Part shown: positions 18,656 to 27,792 of the stretch, in pieces
Position numbering within the stretch: the first letter of the stretch is position 1
Layout of the letters: the number at the start of each line of letters is the position of its first letter
NCBI RefSeq assembly: GCF_014850955.1
Contig: NZ_JACXSS010000001.1
Span: 1,674,001 to 1,738,000, forward strand
DNA: 64,000 nucleotides
Origin: Methylomonas albis
GTDB lineage: Bacteria; Pseudomonadota; Gammaproteobacteria; Methylococcales; Methylomonadaceae
Direction of reading: 5' to 3'
The notes under the pieces: generated by a model
The model's database searches: none
The model's input: only the letters and a program-made list of their open reading frames with translations
What the model was told of the DNA's origin: nothing
Made by a program: the position numbers and the translations under genes

Positions 18656-20959
18656 TTATTGGATGGTTTCGACATCAATTTGCAAGGGTTGCTGATAATA
18701 GATGCCGGACAATTTCCGTTTGAACTCCTCGGTCACATCTTGGGCATCCGAACGGCTTTTCACGACACGAGGAGTGATCAATACCACCAGTTCGGTTTTG
18801 TCTTTGTTTCTGGTGGTACCGCCAAATAATGGGCCGATTAACGGGATTTCATGCAATAGCGGCACACCGTCGCGCAGATAGTCATTGTTTTCCTTGATTA
18901 ACCCGCCCAGGACGATGGTTTCACCGCTTTGCACCGCGACACTACTCTCTATCTCTCTTTTTTGAATGGTAGGTGAATCGATTGTGTCGCTGGTTGTGGT
19001 TTTAATGGCCTGATTCACGCTTTGTAATATGTCCATCAGAACCAGTCCACCGGCATTGACCCTGGGTCTAACCGACAAATTAACACCGGTATCGATCATT
19101 TGTATCGAGCTGGTCTGCACGATACCGTTATTGGTGTTAGTGCTGCTTAAATTGCTGGAGACTGAGGAGCGTATTGGTACCGAATCGCCGACCTTAATGG
19201 TAGCTTCCTGGTTGTTGAGTACCATCAACGAGGGCGATGAAATGACATTGACATTATTGTTTTTTGCGCTGGCATTCAATACAGCTTGAATGTCCTTGGA
19301 ACCGCTGGAAAACGCGTAAGAAAAACCGCCTGTTGAAAACGTTTTTGCAGTCTCTGTTGTCAAGTTGATCAAATCTATTCCCTGCGCTGATCCCCCATTT
19401 ATGTGATTAGCGCCACCATTATTGTGACTGAAATACCATTGCAGTCCGTATTTCAAATCGTCGTTTAGAGTAACTTCCACTATCGTCGCATCGATCATCA
19501 CCTGTAAGGGTAATACATCCAATTGCTTTAACACGCGCTCGATCACCGCGTATTCCTGCGCGGTCGCCACGATGATTAACGCATTGTTGCCTTCATCGGC
19601 GATGATTTTCACGTTAGGCATATCGTTGCTATTGCTGCCGCTGGTGCCACCGCTACTACTCAAGCTGCCGCCGAGGGCACCGCTGCCGCGGGTGTTGCTC
19701 TTGTCTTGCGTTCTGTCGCTTAAGGTTCTTTCGCTACCTGAGCTGCCGGTACTGCCACTAGTGCCGCTATTGCTACTAGAGCCACCAGTACTACTATTAT
19801 TGCTGCTGGAATTGCCTCGGCTGCTTTTATTGCTCGCTGACATCGATTTGCGACCGGATGCAATCGACGCTTTGCTGCTTCTGCCTGAACCACCACTGCC
19901 GAAAATATTGCTTAAGGTATCGGCTAAATCCGTGGCACTAACATGTTGAGCCCTATAGACATTCACGCCGCCGGCTGCTGCGGTGTTGATCCGGTCCAGC
20001 CGCAACACCCAGTTTTCTATATCCTTCAAATAATTGGCTTGATGAGTAATCGCCAACACCGCATTCAGCCGTTCTATCTCAATAAAGCGGAAAAAGCTAG
20101 CTTCATCGTCCTTGCCATTTTTAGCATTGAAAATTTGTTCCAACTCTTCAATGATTTTGCCGGCGCTGACGTTGGACGGGGTAAATAATGCAAACGAACG
20201 GCCCTTTAATATATCAACATCAAAGGTATTGACTACATCCAGCGCCCTAGAGATTTCCAAGCCTGAACCGGCGATCAATATCAGGTTTCGGTTCGGATCA
20301 ACATGCAGCAATGATTTTTCCGGTAGCAGCGGTTTTAAGATTTCCGCCAGTTCAGAGGCTGCAACGTTTTTCACCGGAATCACTCTGACTTGATAACCGT
20401 TGGGCATTTTGGCGCTGGATAGCGAACTGATCGAACTGCTGTACAGGGCTTCGTTGGAGGGTTTGATCAAATACATGCCGGCCTGTTCGGTCAGCGCGGC
20501 GTTGTTCAAACTCAGCAGCATATCCAGGGTTGGGATCAGCTCGTCCTTGCTCAAGGGTTTGGAGGTTTGCAAGGTTACCTTGCCGACCACTTGGGGACTG
20601 ATGGTGTAGTTCCGGCCCAGAATGTCGCTGAGGATTACTTTAGCCACTTCGCCAAGATCAGCGTCGTCGAAATTTAGACTGTATTCGCCCTTGCCGCTGC
20701 TTTTTCCACCGCCGGCATGGCTGGTTTGCGGCGCGATACTCACTTCTCCGCTGGGAAATAACTCTACTTTTGTGGTTCTGTTTTCGGCATTTTTAGAGGC
20801 GTCGTTAGCCAATTCCGGAATCAACAATGTCTCCTCTTGAATCGGTTTGTTATCGGCGATAGCCAGTTTTTCATGCAATTGCGGACCGATAAATTCACAG
20901 CCGGTCATGGACAGCGCCAACGCCAACATAGGAGAAATGTTGATTTTTTTAGTTGTCAT
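18656..20959 (-). CDS. gspD: Type II secretion system secretin GspD
   Basis: The ATG at 20959 (MTTKKINIS) is preferred over one at 20980: it has CCCGAGAAC upstream and overlaps the previous stop by 11 bp, as elsewhere in the operon. A lipobox (LSMTGC) ends the signal peptide, so it is a lipoprotein. N0-N3 domains are followed by the secretin core (VPIRSSVSS, SVAVQSGETIVLGGLIKENN, LLHEIPLIGPLFGG). A ~90-residue Ser/Gly/Asn-rich insert at about residues 350-440 lies in the N-domain region, unusually long. It forms the outer-membrane pore of the T2SS. Confidence 0.93.
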   Translation of the reverse strand: MTTKKINISPMLALALSMTGCEFIGPQLHEKLAIADNKPIQEETLLIPELANDASKNAENRTTKVELFPSGEVSIAPQTSHAGGGKSSGKGEYSLNFDDADLGEVAKVILSDILGRNYTISPQVVGKVTLQTSKPLSKDELIPTLDMLLSLNNAALTEQAGMYLIKPSNEALYSSSISSLSSAKMPNGYQVRVIPVKNVAASELAEILKPLLPEKSLLHVDPNRNLILIAGSGLEISRALDVVNTFDVDILKGRSFALFTPSNVSAGKIIEELEQIFNAKNGKDDEASFFRFIEIERLNAVLAITHQANYLKDIENWVLRLDRINTAAAGGVNVYRAQHVSATDLADTLSNIFGSGGSGRSSKASIASGRKSMSASNKSSRGNSSSNNSSTGGSSSNSGTSGSTGSSGSERTLSDRTQDKSNTRGSGALGGSLSSSGGTSGSNSNDMPNVKIIADEGNNALIIVATAQEYAVIERVLKQLDVLPLQVMIDATIVEVTLNDDLKYGLQWYFSHNNGGANHINGGSAQGIDLINLTTETAKTFSTGGFSYAFSSGSKDIQAVLNASAKNNNVNVISSPSLMVLNNQEATIKVGDSVPIRSSVSSNLSSTNTNNGIVQTSSIQMIDTGVNLSVRPRVNAGGLVLMDILQSVNQAIKTTTSDTIDSPTIQKREIESSVAVQSGETIVLGGLIKENNDYLRDGVPLLHEIPLIGPLFGGTTRNKDKTELVVLITPRVVKSRSDAQDVTEEFKRKLSGIYYQQPLQIDVETIQ

Positions 20960-21566
20960 TGTTGTTCTCGGGATTTTCATTAGGTACTGGTTCTATAGGT
21001 TTGGCAACGGCATTGGGCTGCGGGGGCCTAGGTGGCACGGCTGGTTTGCCGGGCATGGGGGGCTTGACTTGTACGCGCGGCTTTCTTAATACGACCGACT
21101 TTTCCTGGCCGGCCTGCTGCAGCAATACATGATCGGCTTGTATTTGTTTCAGCAGCCAACCGGAAATGCTTTGTTCCTCGGTAACTTTTAAAAACTTTTT
21201 GGCTTCGTTGCGTTTTCTAAATAAGGCTGTCGGCTTGTTGGCTTTGTCGTAAACGCCGATTAACTCCCAATCGTCAATTTGCCCGGACTCTTGAGTTTGT
21301 AAATTATCGGTTGGACTGGCATCGGCGAATGGTTTTCTGCCTTCGACAAATAAAGGTCTATCGACAATATCGCTGTAACTTTCTGCAGAGCCTTTGCTAT
21401 CGGCAAGGTTGGGCAGTTGTTCGGCTGGCGAGTCGGTTTGGGCGCGCGGCTCAAGTAACGTTTGCAATTGAGTCAGCGTAAATTGACTATAAGTCCATTC
21501 CGCAACCAACAGCAGGCTCAAGGCACCACAACCCAGTAATTGCAATCTGATCAGCTTTTGGTTCAT
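20949..21566 (-). CDS. GspC-like inner-membrane protein lacking a PDZ domain
   Basis: 205 residues. One membrane helix lies near the N-terminus (LLGCGALSLLLVAEWTYSQF). The HR-like domain has YSDIVDRPLFVEGRKPF and DDWELIGVYDKANKPTALF. A proline-rich tail ends PNENPENNNDN. In GspC the HR domain contacts secretin N0; the usual C-terminal PDZ or coiled-coil is absent, so it could also be labelled GspN-type. It overlaps gspM by 4 bp and gspD by 11 bp. Confidence 0.72.
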   Translation of the reverse strand: MNQKLIRLQLLGCGALSLLLVAEWTYSQFTLTQLQTLLEPRAQTDSPAEQLPNLADSKGSAESYSDIVDRPLFVEGRKPFADASPTDNLQTQESGQIDDWELIGVYDKANKPTALFRKRNEAKKFLKVTEEQSISGWLLKQIQADHVLLQQAGQEKSVVLRKPRVQVKPPMPGKPAVPPRPPQPNAVAKPIEPVPNENPENNNDN

Positions 21567-22141
21567 GGGGTTTTGGCTCGCATAAAACTGATCACTTCAA
21601 AGCTGACGTTTAACTGAGAACTGGGGTCCATTTTGTTGGTGCTGCGGTTGCGCGCACCGCGCACCGGCGAAATATCCAATTGATCGACTAGTAACAAGGG
21701 CGCGTTGGTATCCAGGCTGTGCAATACCGCGCGCAACGCTTCGATGCTGCCGCTCATGCGCACTTTGACCGCGATGCGGACAAAATCTTCTTCGGCCTTA
21801 CCTGGCAAGCCTTGAGTACTGGTCAGCTGGCCGCCGGCTTCCGTTACGGCGGTTTTGACGATGTTTTGCAGCTCGGCCGAAGCTAGCGCTTCGGTATCGC
21901 TATCGCTCAGATAGCTTTGCTGCTGATATTGCTGATTTAATGATGTCAGATTTTGCGCAACGCTATCGCGGCGGGCGACGATGGTTTGTTGGCGTTGTAA
22001 ACGAAACAGCAAGTCGTTTTTTTGCTCGCGATAATCGAGCCAACTGCTGAATAAAGGCAGCATCACCAGAAATATTACAGTCGATAACACCAATCCCAGT
22101 AATGCCAGCGCCAGCCAGCGCTGATAGCGGGCATCATTCAT
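21563..22141 (-). CDS. gspM: Type II secretion system protein GspM
   Basis: 192 residues: a short cytoplasmic start, one membrane helix (LALALLGLVLSTVIFLVML), a coiled coil with YREQKNDLLFRLQRQQ, and a ferredoxin-like periplasmic domain. It partners GspL in the inner-membrane platform. Its ATG overlaps the gspL stop as ATGA. Confidence 0.82.
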   Translation of the reverse strand: MNDARYQRWLALALLGLVLSTVIFLVMLPLFSSWLDYREQKNDLLFRLQRQQTIVARRDSVAQNLTSLNQQYQQQSYLSDSDTEALASAELQNIVKTAVTEAGGQLTSTQGLPGKAEEDFVRIAVKVRMSGSIEALRAVLHSLDTNAPLLLVDQLDISPVRGARNRSTNKMDPSSQLNVSFEVISFMRAKTP

Positions 22142-23310
22142 TGCGTAGAGTCTCCATTTTCCGCCGGCTCAGTTACGCTGGGATGGTTACTCGTAGTCGC
22201 TTCGGTGTCTGACTTGGGCTCGGCCGGCGGCGGGCTAACATCCATACTAATTTGGAAGCGCTCCCGTCCGGTCGCTTTATCCTGGGTCAATGGCGAAACG
22301 AAACTGACATTACTAAAAAATCCGGAGCTTTCCAACAAACCGATCAAGGAAGACGCGGCCGGCGATTGCCCCTGAATTTGCAAGCGCTTGTCCGCAAACT
22401 GAAAATGCGTTAGCCAGCTGTCGTCTTTTAATAGAATGCTAAGTTCGTTCAAGACTGCAACCAGGGCAGGAGATTGGGCTTTGATGTCTATCAAACGCTG
22501 TGTTTGCTGGCGTAAGGCATCGGTTTCATGTTGTTGCTCTTCTATCACGCGGGTTTCTTTTTCCAGCGTTTTGATTTGGTTTTTCAATACATCGACGGCT
22601 CGGCCTTCCTGCCAAACCGGCCAAATCAATACCGCGAGAGTTAACAGCAACAGTATGCCATTCAGCAACCAGTGCACGGCTTGGCCTAATGCATCACCAC
22701 GTGGCCGGTAGCGTTCAGGGAGTAAATTGTAGGCAGGTGCATTGGCCGGGCAGGCGGTACAGGCTTGGCAAAAATCTACCAAAACCGGCTGTATGCCTAA
22801 GGTCTGCAGTTTACCAAGTTGTTCGTCCAGCAATGTTTTGGGGGTAAATACCAGCAATACTTCAATTTGGCCGTGTTCGGTTTTGCCGAGTGGTATGGCG
22901 GCGAAATAGACCTGTTCGGCCTTGAATGGTGTATAGCGGTCTAATTCAAACCCGACAACTTGTTGCAGATTCTCTTGCGCGGCCGCGGGTAAATAGATGG
23001 TTTTTTTTAACGCCTGCGTATTGTCTAGGCGCAAGATAGACTCGGCTTTTTCAAAGTCCGGGTTTTGGGCTTTTAAGGTTTGATAGCTGTCCGCGATATT
23101 GCTGTCCAGCCGCCATGTCATTGGCGTTTGCTGTTCGGCTTGTCGGTAAAAGTTGATTTGAAAATCCGCGTCTGCAGCGCTGAATACGATTGCGCCGCTA
23201 CTGTCGCTAAGCGATGATTTAAGACGGTTCGGCACTAAAAATGCCAATTCCCGCCCCCACCAATGGAAGAAACGTTTCAGATCAAAATCAATGGTCGTTT
23301 GTAAACTCAT
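22138..23310 (-). CDS. gspL: Type II secretion system protein GspL
   Basis: 390 residues. The cytoplasmic actin-like (PilM-type) domain contains YLPAAAQENLQQVVGFELDR followed by YTPFKAEQVYF. A single membrane helix near residue 220 (LLNGILLLLTLAVLIWPVW) leads to a coiled coil and a periplasmic PilN-like domain. It couples the GspE ATPase to the platform. The N-terminus overlaps gspK by 23 bp. The tail is rich in Pro, Glu and Thr. Confidence 0.85.
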   Translation of the reverse strand: MSLQTTIDFDLKRFFHWWGRELAFLVPNRLKSSLSDSSGAIVFSAADADFQINFYRQAEQQTPMTWRLDSNIADSYQTLKAQNPDFEKAESILRLDNTQALKKTIYLPAAAQENLQQVVGFELDRYTPFKAEQVYFAAIPLGKTEHGQIEVLLVFTPKTLLDEQLGKLQTLGIQPVLVDFCQACTACPANAPAYNLLPERYRPRGDALGQAVHWLLNGILLLLTLAVLIWPVWQEGRAVDVLKNQIKTLEKETRVIEEQQHETDALRQQTQRLIDIKAQSPALVAVLNELSILLKDDSWLTHFQFADKRLQIQGQSPAASSLIGLLESSGFFSNVSFVSPLTQDKATGRERFQISMDVSPPPAEPKSDTEATTSNHPSVTEPAENGDSTQ

Positions 23311-24259
23311 CTTGAACGGTTATTAGCTGGGATTCCTTTGCCGAGTCGAATAAGGCCAAAACTTGCTGACCTTGTTTCCAATCCAGGATTTGATAGGGCG
23401 CTTGGCTGGGGTCTTGATTCTGGATTCTTAACACTGCTTCAATAGCTGCTGTTGCCTGATCCGTCAGCAGGGTTTGCACCACAATAGTATACGTTTGCGC
23501 TTCATCTGCCAATGCCGGATCGGTTTGCTCGGCATTGTCATCATCGTTGGAAGCCGATTCAGCCAGCCGATTTTCTAGGTTTACATCATGAATATTTTGT
23601 TCCTTGAGGCTATCACCGACGATTTGCAGTAGCTCGGGTGACGCGAGTCGCGAATTTAATTCGGCTTGACCGGAATAGATGGTGATCCATGGTAGCAGGC
23701 GTTCAAAAATATCGGCGTTGAAACCCAGCACCAATTGTAGTTCTTCCAAGGATTGAAACGGCTGATTGCTGGGCTGATAAGCCAGGCCGGCTTGCCGATA
23801 TTGCTTTTTCTCTGCACCTTGCGGGCGCGGCTCGTCGTCGGCATCGCGCCAATCCAGAAGCGCGTCGAGCAAGTGTTGTTGCAGTTTTTCGTCGTCGCTC
23901 ACCGAGTTAAGCAAGGCCTTTAGCAAGGGTTCTTCGGCTGCGTTAATATCGACTTTGCCGGATTCCGCGAGAATTCTGATGCGGATTTCAGCATCGTTGG
24001 TCGGTATCCGATAGATGCTGCCGTCTACATGCCAGCGTTGTTTGGGATCGGGATGTTGCAGCATGAATTGGGCAATACTCAGACCGGTTTCCGCCAGGGC
24101 CTGCGCTTGGGCATTGTTTTTCAAGGCGCCGGCAACGCTGCTTTCCCGACGCATGCTTAACGCAAAACTGCCGGCCATCAGACTCAGCAACGTTAAGATC
24201 CAAATCACGATCACCAACGCCAGTCCGCCTTGCCGATTGAGTCTATGTACACTATGCAT
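23288..24259 (-). CDS. gspK: Minor pseudopilin GspK
   Basis: The ATG at 24259 (MHSVHRLNRQGGLALVIVIW) directly follows the gspJ stop (TAACATG); a GTG at 24277 is the less likely alternative. The pseudopilin leader ends QG-GLALVIV and lacks Glu5 of the mature pilin, which is normal for GspK. The long helical insertion (QHLLDALLDWRDADDEPRP, then QSLEELQLVLGF) is the GspK alpha domain. With GspI and GspJ it caps the pseudopilus tip. Confidence 0.87.
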   Translation of the reverse strand: MHSVHRLNRQGGLALVIVIWILTLLSLMAGSFALSMRRESSVAGALKNNAQAQALAETGLSIAQFMLQHPDPKQRWHVDGSIYRIPTNDAEIRIRILAESGKVDINAAEEPLLKALLNSVSDDEKLQQHLLDALLDWRDADDEPRPQGAEKKQYRQAGLAYQPSNQPFQSLEELQLVLGFNADIFERLLPWITIYSGQAELNSRLASPELLQIVGDSLKEQNIHDVNLENRLAESASNDDDNAEQTDPALADEAQTYTIVVQTLLTDQATAAIEAVLRIQNQDPSQAPYQILDWKQGQQVLALFDSAKESQLITVQDEFTNDH

Positions 24260-24260
24260 G

Positions 24261-24968
24261 TTAGTGAAAACTCGCACCGGACTGATTTTGCTCGCCGACC
24301 AGGCCTTCCGTATTCGGCTGACCGGTGATTTTCAACGCAAATATCATGTCCGGCCAAAAACTGTCGTCGCTCAGCGCGATGCTGATTTTCACCAACTTGG
24401 GTAACTGACCGGTCGTTTGCCCTTGCCATTCGTCCACCCAGCCGCTGGTGCCGTCGCCATTGCCCGTGTCGGCGCCGAAATAGCTGATTTTGAAATGCCG
24501 TAAATTTTCCAAAATCACTACCGGTTCGGCGTCGGTCGGTATGGATTCGGTTTGCCGGTAAGGCGTCAACGCTACTTTGAGTGTCGATGGCTTTTGCGGG
24601 TCCAGCCCGACATGAAACACTTGCAAGCCCTTACGTGCCGAGGCGGCTGGCAGGGCAGAGACAAAACTGATGCTTTGCGGCAAGCCGGTAAAAGCCAGTT
24701 TCGGCACGTCTTGCAAATCCTGTTGTTGATTGTTTTGCTGTTGGTCTGGGATGACCGGGAATGGTTTGGTATTGCTCAAATGCCGCTTGAAGAATTGGTA
24801 AACCACGGCTTTTTTATTCACTTCGCTGATTTTGGCTTCGCCGCTGTTCCAGCTTTCCGCAGCAATTCGCAAACTGGCAAATAGCAATGCCACCATGATG
24901 CTCAGCAGGCTGAGGGCAATCAGCATTTCAATCAGCGTAAAGCCTTTTGCGGATGAGCGGTTCAGCAC
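24261..24968 (-). CDS. gspJ: Minor pseudopilin GspJ
   Basis: The frame is open to 25040, but a GTG at 24968 shares bases with the gspI stop (TAGTG) and gives a normal short leader, LNRSSAKG-FTLIEMLIALSL with Glu5, so I choose it. 235 residues. The prepilin peptidase site KG-F is intact and followed by a hydrophobic helix. It forms the pseudopilus tip with GspI and GspK. No prepilin peptidase gene is in the window. Confidence 0.85.
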   Translation of the reverse strand: MLNRSSAKGFTLIEMLIALSLLSIMVALLFASLRIAAESWNSGEAKISEVNKKAVVYQFFKRHLSNTKPFPVIPDQQQNNQQQDLQDVPKLAFTGLPQSISFVSALPAASARKGLQVFHVGLDPQKPSTLKVALTPYRQTESIPTDAEPVVILENLRHFKISYFGADTGNGDGTSGWVDEWQGQTTGQLPKLVKISIALSDDSFWPDMIFALKITGQPNTEGLVGEQNQSGASFH

Positions 24969-25387
24969 TAGCCAGGGCCTTGATGCTGCAGTTTTAAAGT
25001 GTGTAATTCCACGGAGCGCGGTTGTTTTTCCTCGCCCCAAGCAACGACTACTCGCACGGACATCAGTTCCGGCGTGGCTCTTTGTTGATCCGAATTCGTG
25101 TCTCTAAGGCTGGGACGTGATAGTGCTGGTACCGAAGGCCTGACAGTGATTTGCCAGTCGTATTTATCACCTTCCGTACCCTGAGTCTCGCCGGCTGTCA
25201 GCGCGGTTTCCACGCCGGTACGAGCCATCAGCGATTCGGCGATTTGCACCGCGATAGTGTATTCCTCGGAAATCACGGCATTGTTAACGCCGGTGCCGAA
25301 GATGCGCAGCAGCACGGTCAGCGCAATCGCCATGATGGAAAAGGCCACCAGTATTTCCAGCAGGGAAAAGCCTTTATGCCGCAGCAT
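24968..25387 (-). CDS. gspI: Minor pseudopilin GspI
   Basis: 139 residues beginning MLRHKG-FSLLEILVAFSIM, a minimal class III prepilin leader with Glu5. The C-terminal domain contains the GspI-type region YDWQITVRPS. It starts 14 bp inside the end of gspH and ends in a TAGTG overlap with gspJ, so translation is probably coupled. Confidence 0.87.
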   Translation of the reverse strand: MLRHKGFSLLEILVAFSIMAIALTVLLRIFGTGVNNAVISEEYTIAVQIAESLMARTGVETALTAGETQGTEGDKYDWQITVRPSVPALSRPSLRDTNSDQQRATPELMSVRVVVAWGEEKQPRSVELHTLKLQHQGPG

Positions 25388-25886
25388 CGGAAATACTGAC
25401 CTCGCCGGTAATCCAGTTGACGTCGATACGGCGCAATTGATTGCCCCATTCTAGCGTGATGCGACCACCGGTGGACGAGCCGTCGCCGAAGAAACGAATA
25501 TTGCCTTGTTCTCCTTCGCTAAACTCTTCTTCCGCAACGACGAGGGAAACGTCGATATCTTCGGCAAACGGATAGTTCTTGTCACGGTTGCTGATTGAAT
25601 AGCTATTGTCTTGCAGATCTATTGCCACACTCACCGGTTTTTGCGTCATCACGGCTTGGCCGTGCGCATAACGCAGCGCCGAGGCCATATCCCTGGCTAC
25701 CGCTTGGAGTTTGGTGCTGCGGTTGCCGGAACCAATATTGCTGCCCAGTACCGCAAAACCCAGCACGCTGATCAGCAGTACGATAATCAACTCGATCAAG
25801 GTGAAACCGCCATTGCGATTAGGGCGCAGCCGCCGAGACGCAAAATCTTGCGTTTCTAGCAGCTTAATGGCGGGTAGCGCGTTCAT
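25374..25886 (-). CDS. gspH: Minor pseudopilin GspH
   Basis: 170 residues. The leader is long (about 27 residues) and ends NGG-FTLIELIIVLLI with Glu5. The body has the GspH/FimT pattern DMASALRYAHGQAVMTQKPV. The ATG immediately follows the gspG stop (TAAATG). It sits between the tip complex and the GspG shaft of the pseudopilus. Confidence 0.85.
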   Translation of the reverse strand: MNALPAIKLLETQDFASRRLRPNRNGGFTLIELIIVLLISVLGFAVLGSNIGSGNRSTKLQAVARDMASALRYAHGQAVMTQKPVSVAIDLQDNSYSISNRDKNYPFAEDIDVSLVVAEEEFSEGEQGNIRFFGDGSSTGGRITLEWGNQLRRIDVNWITGEVSISDAAA

Positions 25887-26312
25887 TTATTCCCAACTGT
25901 TGATGTCCTGATCTTCGCCTTCGCCGCCTTCTTTTTCATCGGCGCCAAAGCTAAACAAATCGAACTTGCCGTGCTGGCCGGGAAAGACATAGTGGTAATC
26001 TTGATTCCAGGGATCTTGCGGGATTTTGTCCTTGCGTAAGTAAGGGCCGTTCCAGCGTTTGGCGTCGGCGGGTCGTTCCACCAGTGCAGCCAAACCTTGT
26101 TGGGCGGTGGGGTAACGGCCTTCGTCGAGCTTATACATATCCAGCGATGCCGCCAGATCCTCGATTTGCACCCTGGCGGCCTTGGTTTTGGAGGCGCCCA
26201 TATGTTTCATCACCTGCGGGCCGACAATCCCGGCCAGCATGGCGATAATGCCCAACACCACCAACAGTTCCAGCAAGGTAAAACCGCCGTGGCGGGGAAG
26301 CATGTGTTTCAT
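25887..26312 (-). CDS. gspG: Major pseudopilin GspG
   Basis: A start at 26312 (MKHMLPRHGG) is fixed by AGGAGT 7 bases upstream; the longer frame from 26330 would place this SD inside the gene. 141 residues. The leader ends HGG-FTLLELLVVLGIIAML with Glu5. The C-terminal signature has YPTAQQGLAALVERP and GPYLRKDKIPQDPWNQDYHY, including residues around the usual calcium site. It is the main subunit of the T2SS pseudopilus. Confidence 0.93.
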   Translation of the reverse strand: MKHMLPRHGGFTLLELLVVLGIIAMLAGIVGPQVMKHMGASKTKAARVQIEDLAASLDMYKLDEGRYPTAQQGLAALVERPADAKRWNGPYLRKDKIPQDPWNQDYHYVFPGQHGKFDLFSFGADEKEGGEGEDQDINSWE

Positions 26313-26330
26313 TTGATTAACTCCTTTCAT

Positions 26331-27548
26331 TTAAAAAGCAAGATCGTTCACGCTCAAGATCGCCAACAAAATCGAGACGATAATGCCGCCTATCATCAAG
26401 CCCAGCGAGATGATCAAGGCCGGCTCCAGCAAGGCCAACATCCGTTGGATGGTGGTTTTCAGCTGCTTGTCGTAAATCACCGCCACCCGCATCAGCATTT
26501 CCTCCAGGCGGCCGGTTTCCTCGCCCATTTTAATCATTTGCACGGCCAGTTTGGGAAACAGGTTTTGCTGAGCCAAGGCATCCGACATGGTACGGCCTTG
26601 TTTAAGCTGCGCTTCTGCATTCTCCAACATATCGGCCAAGACCATATTGCCAACCGTTTCCCGGACGATGCCCAACGATTTCAGGATGGACACGCCGTTA
26701 CCCAATAAAGTGCCGAAGGTGCGGCTGAAATTCGCTACCTCCATGGTCAGGATAATCTCGCCAAACAGGGGTAGCTTCAAAAATCGGCCATCCCAGGTTT
26801 TTTTACCGACAGGGTCGGCCAGTTGCGACTTCATGGTCTGTACGCTGCCAAGAATAACAATCAGCATTACCCACCAGTAACTTTGCAGAAATTCCGCCAG
26901 ACCCACCACAATCTGGGTCGGCACCGGCAAAGCTTGGCCGGCGCTGTCGAACATTTCCTTGAATTGAGGAACTACAAAGGTCAGCATTACAAATAAGGAT
27001 GCCAACGACATCACCAACAAAATGGCCGGATAAATCAACGCGGTGCTGACCGTGTCTTTTAGCTCCTGCGAACGCTCCATGTATTCAGATAAGCGCAGCA
27101 ACACCCCGCCCAGATTGCCGCCCATTTCCCCGGCGCGGATCATGTTTAGATAAAACTTGGAAAACACCCCGCTCTGGCTTTCCAGCGAATCGGCCAGCGC
27201 CTTGCCGGCCTTGACCTTTTCCAACACCTCGCCGGTCAATTTATTCAGTTTCGGATTTTCTTCGGTCAACTGCATCAGAATCGTTAACGACCGATCCAGC
27301 GGCAGACCTGATTCAAGCAAAGTGGCCAATTCGCCGGTCAGCATCCCGATTTCTTTTTGCGACAGTTTAACGGCGGCTGACTTCAGCTTGAAACCAAGGA
27401 AGGTCTTGTCTTTAGCCAGCTCGATGCGGATTGGAATCAAGCCCTGGTTTTGCAACTCTAACAGTAAAGCCTGCTCGTCGGCGGCGTTACGCAAACCTTC
27501 CTCGGCGATACCTTGGTTGTTGACGACTTTGTAAGAGAATAATGGCAT
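26331..27548 (-). CDS. gspF: Type II secretion system inner-membrane protein GspF
   Basis: 405 residues, the usual length. There are two homologous cytoplasmic helical domains (MLTGELATLLESGLPLDRSL; NFSRTFGTLLGNGVSILKSL), each followed by membrane segments, with three helices in total. GspF is the platform protein around which GspE drives pseudopilus assembly. The 244 bp before the next gene upstream (autotransporter) hold no gene. Confidence 0.92.
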   Translation of the reverse strand: MPLFSYKVVNNQGIAEEGLRNAADEQALLLELQNQGLIPIRIELAKDKTFLGFKLKSAAVKLSQKEIGMLTGELATLLESGLPLDRSLTILMQLTEENPKLNKLTGEVLEKVKAGKALADSLESQSGVFSKFYLNMIRAGEMGGNLGGVLLRLSEYMERSQELKDTVSTALIYPAILLVMSLASLFVMLTFVVPQFKEMFDSAGQALPVPTQIVVGLAEFLQSYWWVMLIVILGSVQTMKSQLADPVGKKTWDGRFLKLPLFGEIILTMEVANFSRTFGTLLGNGVSILKSLGIVRETVGNMVLADMLENAEAQLKQGRTMSDALAQQNLFPKLAVQMIKMGEETGRLEEMLMRVAVIYDKQLKTTIQRMLALLEPALIISLGLMIGGIIVSILLAILSVNDLAF

Positions 27549-27792
27549 TGAATTGTTCAGTTGGCGTTCAGCTGGGTTTACGGCTATGGTTTAGTGCTGC
27601 AAATAAATAGACCCGCGGTAAGCGCTGCGGAGTTTCAATCTGCTGATGTATTGCCATAGATTAAACTATTGAGCCTTAAGATAGAGCATCTGATTTAACC
27701 GGGGTTACCATTAGTCGCCGGGGTCTGGATGGGCGGCATTTATTTCCGCAGGCAAAACATGGCCGCCACTATAAAGTAGTTGGAAGCGTATC

